Source: Cellvibrionales bacterium (GTDB taxonomy: Bacteria > Pseudomonadota > Gammaproteobacteria > Pseudomonadales > UBA7434). From it: a stretch of DNA of 6,013 nucleotides. The notes beneath the pieces are model-generated. The model worked only from the letters and a program-made list of their open reading frames with translations, was not told where the DNA came from and ran no database searches. A program made the position numbers and the translations under genes. Numbering within the stretch: the stretch's first letter is position 1; every line of letters starts with the position of its first letter. The stretch lies in contig DMZE01000216.1 of assembly GCA_003492055.1 (NCBI GenBank), forward strand, positions 1 through 6,013. The letters are read 5' to 3'. This document shows, in pieces, positions 1-4,157 of this stretch.

Positions 1-670
1 CAATACCGGTTTCATAACTGTCTAAATATCGTTGTAAGCGCTCTTTAGTTTCTTGCGCCATAGCCTGACGACCTTCAGAAAGTACATCACTTGAAACGGT
101 GCTACCCACAACGTGACGAATGGCACTGTCAGTTGCATGATGCAAGCTAGTGATAGGGTCACGAACGTTAAGGATAAATTTCTTTGGCTCAGGAATAGTG
201 TATTGGACCGAAATAGGCACTTCTACAATATTCTCATCTTTAGTGAGCATTAAACCGCGAGCATGATAATCCTGCTCTTGGGTCACTAACACGGTGTAAC
301 GCTGATCTATAAATAATGGATTCCAATGCAGACCTGGACCTACGGTTTCATGAAATTGACCGAGACGTAAAACAACGGTGCGTTCTTTTTCATTGACCTG
401 ATAGAAGCCCGCAAAGCCCCAGACAACAGCCAGAACAATAACCACTAAACTGATAAGTCCTTTTGGCATATCGCCTCCTGATCCTGATCCCGAACGACGA
501 CCACCGCCTGAACCACCGAAAATACCGGAGATCTGCGCTTTAAGCTTATTCAGCGCTTCATCAAGATCGGGTGGACCTTGATCTTGCTGGCTCCATGGAT
601 CGTTACTTTTAGGTCCGTCTTTACGACCGCCATTTTTATCCGAGTTATTTCCCGGTTCATTCCAGGCCAT
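1..670 (-). CDS. hflK: HflK, SPFH/band-7 regulator of the FtsH protease (N-terminal half; C-terminus beyond window)
   Basis: HflK pairs with HflC in a large inner-membrane complex that encloses the FtsH AAA+ protease and modulates its proteolysis. I translated 223 residues from an ATG at 670; the frame is open to the window edge. E. coli HflK is about 419 aa, so roughly half is visible. The start is MAWNEPGNN, close to known HflK, with AGGAG (677-681) six bases upstream. Residues 1-69 form a hydrophilic tail rich in Gly, Ser and Asp, including GGSGGGRRSGSGSGG. One membrane segment follows at about 71-90 (GLISLVVIVLAVVWGFAGFY). Next comes the start of the periplasmic band-7 domain (VNEKERTVVLRLGQF, GPGLHWNPLF, VRDP, HHATDSAVRHVVG). 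The N-in topology is the family norm and I infer it here. It follows hflX after a 264-bp gap; hflC is expected just beyond the window. Nothing looks broken. Confidence 0.97.
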   Translation of the reverse strand, partial: MAWNEPGNNSDKNGGRKDGPKSNDPWSQQDQGPPDLDEALNKLKAQISGIFGGSGGGRRSGSGSGGDMPKGLISLVVIVLAVVWGFAGFYQVNEKERTVVLRLGQFHETVGPGLHWNPLFIDQRYTVLVTQEQDYHARGLMLTKDENIVEVPISVQYTIPEPKKFILNVRDPITSLHHATDSAIRHVVGSTVSSDVLSEGRQAMAQETKERLQRYLDSYETGI

Positions 671-697
671 TACTGACTCCTGAGATTAAATAGATGT

Positions 698-709
698 TCT
701 ATTAATAGA
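698..709. repeat. 12-bp perfect palindrome TCTATTAATAGA upstream of hflK
   Basis: TCTATTAATAGA is a perfect inverted repeat whose proximal edge lies 28 bases from the hflK ATG. Its minus-strand half TCTATTAAT recurs nearby as TCTATTTAAT, just before the Shine-Dalgarno. It could be an operator half-site pair or chance in AT-rich DNA. No regulator can be named. Confidence 0.3.
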
Positions 710-735
710 CGCCGCTAAGCATATGCACAAATAAC

Positions 736-756
736 ATACACCCTCTAAGGATGTAT
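736..756 (-). promoter_or_regulatory. Hairpin in hflK leader
   Basis: On the minus strand, ATACATCC and GGGTGTAT form an 8-bp stem (one G-U pair) around the loop TTAGA. No T-run follows, so it is not an intrinsic terminator. If transcription starts near 835, this hairpin lies in the hflK 5' leader. It could affect mRNA stability or simply separate hflK from hflX. Confidence 0.35.
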
Positions 757-841
757 TCAGTTGTTCATAGTGAGCAACGTCCGAAAATTCGACTTTTATA
801 AAGAAATTGCATTAGTGCTATTATCTCTACAAAGCCGCGTG

Positions 842-850
842 ATTGTAGCA
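842..850 (-). promoter_or_regulatory. Candidate extended -10 promoter for hflK(C)
   Basis: The minus strand reads TGCTACAAT: a TG dinucleotide, one spacer base and TACAAT, one mismatch from the extended -10 consensus TGnTATAAT. It is preceded by a T-rich stretch. No good -35 hexamer sits at 16-18 bp, which extended -10 promoters tolerate. A GC-rich discriminator (CACGCGGC) follows, and the start would be near 835, giving a leader of about 165 nt. This would let hflKC be transcribed apart from hfq-hflX. Sequence inference only. Confidence 0.4.
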
Positions 851-934
851 AAAAAATACCCCGTCTTGGATGAGCATCAGCAATGATGAACAGCTCTTAC
901 GGAATTAGTACCGTCTTTATTTACTGTTTTGAAA

Positions 935-2419
935 CTATTCGGGCAGCGACACATTGGCCGACGCCATTAATCGGGCTAAATCATCACGAGGAAAGCATAA
1001 ATCGAGCTGGTATTCGCCCTGCTCAGACATTGCCTCTTGGGTTACCGCCCCCACTGAATACAATTGTGCACGTAACTTCGCCTCATAAGCCGGCAAACAG
1101 AGGGTGCCGCGCCAAAACGCCCCACCCAATAATTCGGCTAACGCAGCTACTAAGCCATCAATACCTGCGCCACTTTGCGCCGATAACCACACGCGATAAG
1201 GCATATCGTTATCGTCAGTGCCGGCCTTGTCAGTATGCGGCTGCACATTTGGCAGGCAATCGATCTTGTTCATAACATGTAAGACGGGTAGATCACCGGC
1301 GCCAATTTCAACTAAGACCTCATCGACTGCACGTATATTCTCATTTACATCTTCGGCTGCGGCATCAATGACATGCAGCAATAAGTCAGCCTCGGCCGCT
1401 TCTTCTAATGTCGCTTTAAAGGCCGCTATTAGTTGATGTGGCAAATCACTCACAAAGCCTACAGTATCGGCCAATATGACCTTACCTATTTGAGGTAAAT
1501 TCACCGACCTAAGCGTAGGATCTAATGTAGCAAAGAGCTGGTCGGCCGCGTACACCGTGGCTTGCGACACTTTATTAAACAAGGTTGATTTACCCGCATT
1601 GGTGTAACCGACCAATGCAATGGTAGGTAGCTCAGCGCGCTTGCGTGCCCGTCTACCTTGCTGTCGCTGTGAATTTACTTTCGTTAAACGACCACTTATC
1701 CATTTAATACGCTCGCGCAATAAACGTCGATCAGTTTCTAATTGTGATTCACCCGGACCGCGCAAACCAATACCGCCTTTTTGACGCTCAAGGTGAGTCC
1801 AGCCTCGCACGAGTCGAGTTGAAATATGCCTGAGTTGCGCCAACTCTACCTGCAATTTACCCGCATGACTGCGAGCACGCTGAGCAAAGATATCCAAAAT
1901 TAAGCCGGTGCGATCTAACACCTTACAGCACAGCTCTTGCTCTAAGTTGCGTTCTTGCGAAGGACTTAATGAGTGATTGAACATCACAACATCAATTTTG
2001 TATTGCTCAACCAATGCTTTAATTTCTGCGACCTTGCCTGTACCAATAAAAAATTTGGGCGTCGCCTTTTTACGTTTTGCGGTAACCAATTCAATAGGCT
2101 CAACTCCGGATGAGCGCGCCAAATCAATAAACTCATTCACGCAGGGCTCATAGTGATCGGCATTGTAGATATTAGTCTCAACATCGATTGGACTATCAAC
2201 AGAATCAGCAAGTATTACGTTGGTGGCGGCAGCCTCTGCCAATGGGGAAGGAATACTAGCGTCGTCGACAATAGCACTGTCGAAAACAGTGTCGACAGAA
2301 GCATCAACCGCTTCGGCGGATTCAGCATTTAAGGCTGCAGCCGAATGATTCGGTGCAGAAAAGAAATCACAATGAACGAGTAAAGCGCGCTCACCGGCTT
2401 CGTGGCGATCAAAAAACAA
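935..2419 (-). CDS. hflX: HflX, ribosome-splitting GTPase, with N-terminal insertion
   Basis: HflX binds the 50S subunit, splits stalled or idle 70S ribosomes and hydrolyses GTP. The 494-aa product has the HflX N-terminal domain (HYEPCVNEFIDLARSSGVE about 89-107, PKFFIGTGKV, LSPSQERNLE), the signature GGIGLRGPGESQLETDRR (215-232), a linker helix, and a GTPase domain: G1 GYTNAGKST (271-279), FATLDPT (296-302), G3 DTVG (318-321), G4 NKID (384-387) and G5 SAQ (413-415). The start is TTG at 2419. MFFDRHEAGERALLVH matches family N-termini (E. coli MFDRYDAGEQ). AAGGGG lies 10 bases upstream, an in-frame TAG lies nine codons upstream, and no ATG occurs in frame until residue 146. It is about 68 aa longer than E. 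coli HflX (426 aa), owing to a low-complexity acidic insertion at about residues 21-88. Catalytic motifs are intact. It lies 138 bp after hfq. Confidence 0.97.
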   Translation of the reverse strand: MFFDRHEAGERALLVHCDFFSAPNHSAAALNAESAEAVDASVDTVFDSAIVDDASIPSPLAEAAATNVILADSVDSPIDVETNIYNADHYEPCVNEFIDLARSSGVEPIELVTAKRKKATPKFFIGTGKVAEIKALVEQYKIDVVMFNHSLSPSQERNLEQELCCKVLDRTGLILDIFAQRARSHAGKLQVELAQLRHISTRLVRGWTHLERQKGGIGLRGPGESQLETDRRLLRERIKWISGRLTKVNSQRQQGRRARKRAELPTIALVGYTNAGKSTLFNKVSQATVYAADQLFATLDPTLRSVNLPQIGKVILADTVGFVSDLPHQLIAAFKATLEEAAEADLLLHVIDAAAEDVNENIRAVDEVLVEIGAGDLPVLHVMNKIDCLPNVQPHTDKAGTDDNDMPYRVWLSAQSGAGIDGLVAALAELLGGAFWRGTLCLPAYEAKLRAQLYSVGAVTQEAMSEQGEYQLDLCFPRDDLARLMASANVSLPE

Positions 2420-2429
2420 GAGTCGAGCG

Positions 2430-2459
2430 CCCCTTAACGATGGCTATTAAATAGCATCG
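2430..2459 (-). promoter_or_regulatory. hairpin plus ribosome binding site preceding the TTG start of hflX
   Basis: On the minus strand CGATGCTAT and ATAGCCATCG (2438-2459) can pair into a nine-pair stem with one bulged C and a TTA loop. Two bases later the Shine-Dalgarno AAGGGG (2430-2435) begins, 10 bases from the TTG start. A stem abutting a strong Shine-Dalgarno with a weak start codon could tune initiation, but the Shine-Dalgarno itself stays unpaired in this fold. Confidence 0.4.
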
Positions 2460-2496
2460 ATACAATAACCAATGAGATTGTGAAGAATGAAACCAA

Positions 2497-2523
2497 TTTC
2501 TCCCGACTAAACGTCGGGAAAAA
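2497..2523 (-). terminator. Stable hairpin downstream of hfq, possible weak terminator or 3'-end stabiliser
   Basis: On the minus strand TTTTTCCCGAC and GTCGGGAGAAA form an 11-bp stem (one G-U pair; GC-rich core CCCGAC/GTCGGG) with loop GTTTA, starting 34 bases after the hfq stop. No U-run follows (TTGGTTTCATTC), so it lacks the classical intrinsic terminator tail on either strand. It may protect the hfq mRNA 3' end, act in processing, or partly attenuate read-through into hflX. Confidence 0.35.
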
Positions 2524-2557
2524 TGAGTCACAGAATAATCAAAGCAAGTATTGACGA

Positions 2558-2818
2558 TTATTCGTTGCCTAGGACTTCTTCGTCATCTTCGGGTGGGTGC
2601 TGCATAGGCAAACGTACATTTCGGCCCGGCACAACGGTCGAGACGGCATGTTTGTAAACCATTTGACTAACAGTATTTTTAAGAAGGATGACAAATTGGT
2701 CAAAAGACTCAACTTGGCCCTGTAATTTAATTCCGTTTACCAAATAAATGGATACAGGAATGCGCTCTTTGCGCAATAAATTAAGATAAGGGTCTTGTAG
2801 GCTATGCCCTTTAGACAT
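2558..2818 (-). CDS. hfq: Hfq, RNA chaperone for small RNAs
   Basis: Hfq is a hexameric Sm-like protein that pairs sRNAs with mRNAs. The 86-aa product is nearly identical in its core to known Hfq. Proximal-face residues are Q8, D9, Q41, F42, K56 and H57 (YKH motif 55-57). Distal-face residues are Y25, N28, G29, I30, K31 and Q33. The arginine rim reads R16-K17-E18-R19. Sm1 and Sm2 motifs span about 20-64 ([27 protein letters not shown]). The C-terminal tail is short (about 22 residues, against about 38 in E. coli) and ends acidic ([12 protein letters not shown]), as expected for a tip that competes with RNA at the rim. The ATG is fixed by [10 protein letters not shown] homology, GGGAG (2828-2832) nine bases upstream, and an in-frame TAA a few codons before it. 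A 21-codon uORF overlaps this start, and a 343-bp spacer separates hfq from miaA. Confidence 0.98.
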   Translation of the reverse strand: MSKGHSLQDPYLNLLRKERIPVSIYLVNGIKLQGQVESFDQFVILLKNTVSQMVYKHAVSTVVPGRNVRLPMQHPPEDDEEVLGNE

Positions 2819-2876
2819 GATGATGATCTCCCAAATGGGTTAAAAGAAGAAAAGCTTCCATAAATGTGTGGTTCAT
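2811..2876 (-). CDS. Putative 21-residue upstream ORF overlapping the hfq start
   Basis: A 22-codon frame (stop included) starts with ATG at 2876 and ends with TAA at 2811-2813. Its first residues are [14 protein letters not shown]; it ends in GDHHHV. AAGGTGAG (2883-2890) provides GGTGA seven bases before the ATG, a better spacing than the hfq site has. The stop lies inside hfq codons 2-3, so the frames overlap by eight bases (ATGTCTAA), the geometry of translational coupling. The peptide is mildly hydrophobic with a His-rich end, and I recognise no family. It may be a coupling or leader peptide or a chance frame. No evidence beyond ribosome-site quality and overlap supports translation. Confidence 0.4.
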   Translation of the reverse strand: MNHTFMEAFLLLTHLGDHHHV

Positions 2877-2890
2877 TCCTAGCTCACCTT

Positions 2891-2920
2891 GACCAATATC
2901 GGTCGGGATCAAAACGATCC
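2891..2920 (-). promoter_or_regulatory. Two tandem hairpins in hfq leader
   Basis: The minus strand reads GGATC-GTTTT-GATCC (2906-2920) and then, one base later, GACCG-ATAT-TGGTC (2891-2904; one G-U pair). These are two adjacent 5-bp stem-loops ending just before the uORF Shine-Dalgarno at 2883-2890. Neither has a U-tail. They could gate ribosome access to the uORF; each stem is short, so stability is modest. Confidence 0.35.
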
Positions 2921-2921
2921 G

Positions 2922-2954
2922 GCTACTGTGCTAGCAGCTATGCTAGCTACGCTA
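2922..2954 (-). repeat. Cluster of six TAGC tetramers in hfq leader
   Basis: Six TAGC copies (GCTA on the plus strand, starting at 2922, 2930, 2937, 2942, 2946 and 2951) lie within 33 bp. GCTAGC occurs twice around ATAGCT, giving a 6-bp stem with a six-base loop on the minus-strand RNA. A competing 7-bp fold (GTAGCTA-GCA-TAGCTGC) shares the same bases. Mutually exclusive folds are possible but unproven. Confidence 0.4.
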
Positions 2955-3028
2955 ACAACCATCTGAATATTACAAAGGACTTTACGCCTCAATGAGACGA
3001 CTAGACCACTGCAATAAATAAAGGATTG

Positions 3029-3043
3029 CTAGAGATTATCTAG
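3029..3043. repeat. Inverted repeat CTAGA-N5-TCTAG
   Basis: Perfect 5-bp arms flank GATTA (plus strand) in the middle of the miaA-hfq spacer. It is short and may be chance or a small operator-like site. Confidence 0.2.
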
Positions 3044-3067
3044 GAAAACAAATGCACTTAATTCAAA

Positions 3068-3109
3068 ATCAACAGACATCGATCAATAGACAACAATCAA
3101 GACAATGAA
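3068..3109. repeat. Imperfect 14-bp tandem repeat, about 2.8 copies
   Basis: On the plus strand ATCAA recurs at 3068, 3082 and 3096, exactly 14 bp apart. The first two units, ATCAACAGACATCG and ATCAATAGACAACA, agree at 11 of 14 positions. The third keeps ATCAA and GACA but with two bases fewer between them. On the transcribed strand the core is TGTCTRTTGAT. They lie about 24-65 bases downstream of the start predicted from the 3140-3145 box, and could be DNA operator repeats or U-rich leader RNA elements. Confidence 0.4.
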
Positions 3110-3139
3110 ACAACTAAGCGTATAAGTATGCACGACAGC

Positions 3140-3168
3140 ATTATACACGGTTCGACCACACTTATAGA
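3140..3168 (-). promoter_or_regulatory. Candidate hfq promoter at the miaA stop codon
   Basis: The minus strand has a perfect TATAAT (3140-3145), with TCTATA (3 of 6 matches to TTGACA) 17 bp upstream at 3163-3168, overlapping the miaA stop. Transcription would start near 3133, giving an hfq leader of about 315 nt. E. coli hfq also has its own promoters besides read-through from miaA, there located within miaA. The -35 is weak, so the strength is uncertain. Confidence 0.45.
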
Positions 3169-4157
3169 CTAAGTTCCTGTAACACTGAACTAATTTTATT
3201 CACAGCGCTCAATTGCGGATCACTCCCAGCCAATGGCTGCTCGTAATCGGGGCATAATCGCTGTAAGTTTGGCCACTTTCGCAACCACGTTAACTGCCGC
3301 TTGGCTAACTGACGAGTAGCCGCCGTTCCTTGCTCTAATAATTGACTGCGATCGATCTTATTATCGAGGTAATCCCAGACTTGACGATAGCCCACCGCAC
3401 GCATAGATGGCATATCGGGATCTAAATCATAATCACTTCGCAGCTGAGCCACTTCTTCTATAAATCCTTGCGACATCATTATCTCAAAGCGCTCAAGAAT
3501 TCTTGCATGCAAGGCGGCACGATCTTCTGTCCACAAGGCGAATTGTGATACTCGGTAAGGAAAAATATTCTTCGGCTGCCGCGCTTGATGACTGCTTAGC
3601 GTTTCACCCGTTGCATAAAAAACCTCTAGCCCACGCTGAATGCGCTGCGAATGGTTAGGGTGTAAAGCCGCTGCCGCTTGAGGGTCAATAGCTTGCAAAC
3701 GCTCGTGCATCACTTGCCAACCGTGAATGTCAGCATCGGCAAGAATCTGCGCACGAATCGCTTCATCGGCTGGCGGCAAGTCGGCAATGCCCTCTAACAG
3801 TATTTTATAGTAGAGCATGGTGCCGCCCACCAACAGCGGAATACGCCCGCGCTCGGTAATAGCCTGCATTAACGGCAACGCATCTCTGCGAAACTCCGCG
3901 GCAGAATAAGATTCATCGGGATTACGAATATTAATAAGATGATGCGGCAAGCGCTGTAAAAAATCATTATCGGGCTTGGCGGTACCAATATTCATATCGC
4001 GATACACCAATGCCGAATCAACACTGATAACTTCAAACGGCCACTGCTCGGCCAAGCGTTCGGCTAAGGCCGTTTTTCCGCTGGCTGTGGGTCCCATTAA
4101 AAAAACGGCTGGCGGTAAATGCTTACCTACTGAACTATCCACTCGCTTATCGGCCAC
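3162..4157 (-). CDS. miaA: MiaA, tRNA dimethylallyltransferase
   Basis: MiaA transfers a dimethylallyl group from dimethylallyl diphosphate to N6 of A37 in tRNAs reading UNN codons, the first step to ms2i6A. The 331-aa product starts with the P-loop GPTASGKT (22-29). It continues with [18 protein letters not shown] (45-62, catalytic Asp47), [10 protein letters not shown] (84-93), [11 protein letters not shown] (107-117), [15 protein letters not shown] (166-180), the [16 protein letters not shown] block (249-264) and [15 protein letters not shown] (281-295). E. coli MiaA is 316 aa. The chosen GTG at 4157 overlaps the mutL stop by 11 bases. A second GTG at 4142, just after that stop, would leave 16 residues before the P-loop, as in E. 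coli, and is equally credible. Neither has a clear Shine-Dalgarno, so initiation is probably coupled to mutL. All key residues are present. Confidence 0.97.
   Translation of the reverse strand: MADKRVDSSVGKHLPPAVFLMGPTASGKTALAERLAEQWPFEVISVDSALVYRDMNIGTAKPDNDFLQRLPHHLINIRNPDESYSAAEFRRDALPLMQAITERGRIPLLVGGTMLYYKILLEGIADLPPADEAIRAQILADADIHGWQVMHERLQAIDPQAAAALHPNHSQRIQRGLEVFYATGETLSSHQARQPKNIFPYRVSQFALWTEDRAALHARILERFEIMMSQGFIEEVAQLRSDYDLDPDMPSMRAVGYRQVWDYLDNKIDRSQLLEQGTAATRQLAKRQLTWLRKWPNLQRLCPDYEQPLAGSDPQLSAVNKISSVLQELSL

Larger units (their letters stand above)
671..934 (-). other. hflX-hflK intergenic region, probable hflK leader
   Basis: This 264-bp spacer is longer than I recall for the E. 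coli hflX-hflK gap. On the minus strand it holds, in order: a weak 5-bp hairpin (CATCA-TTGC-TGATG, about 880-893), a run of seven T, an extended -10 promoter candidate (842-850), a hairpin (736-756), a 12-bp palindrome (698-709) and the hflK Shine-Dalgarno. The T-run lies some 17 nt past the weak hairpin, so it does not make a convincing terminator. The few short ORFs (about 11-16 codons) lack convincing ribosome binding sites. I see no RNA gene. Confidence 0.6.
2819..3161 (-). other. miaA-hfq intergenic region, probable structured hfq leader
   Basis: This 343-bp gene-free spacer is far longer than the gap of under 100 bp I recall for E. coli. On the minus strand, from the miaA end, it holds: a TATAAT box (3140-3145), a T-rich, G-poor-in-pairs stretch with 14-bp repeats (3068-3109), an inverted repeat CTAGA-N5-TCTAG (3029-3043), six TAGC tetramers (2922-2954), two small tandem hairpins (2891-2920), and the uORF with its ribosome site. 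Apart from the uORF I see no credible coding frame. I find no intrinsic terminator, so it reads as a long hfq 5' leader rather than a separate sRNA gene. Confidence 0.6.

Noticed and set aside
842..893. Possible intrinsic terminator after hflX (hairpin plus T7)
   Set aside because: The CATCA/TGATG hairpin has only five pairs and the T-run begins about 17 nt later, so the parts do not make a standard terminator. The T-run fits better as the upstream part of a promoter.
883..1275. 130-codon plus-strand open frame
   Set aside because: It lies mostly antisense to the HflX C-terminal region, whose reading is unambiguous. The product resembles no family I recognise and no good ribosome site precedes it.
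2909..2962. 17-codon minus-strand frame MVVSVASIAASTVAGSF in the hfq leader
   Set aside because: There is no Shine-Dalgarno before its ATG, and the sequence is explained by the TAGC repeats. Reported only as part of the repeat finding.
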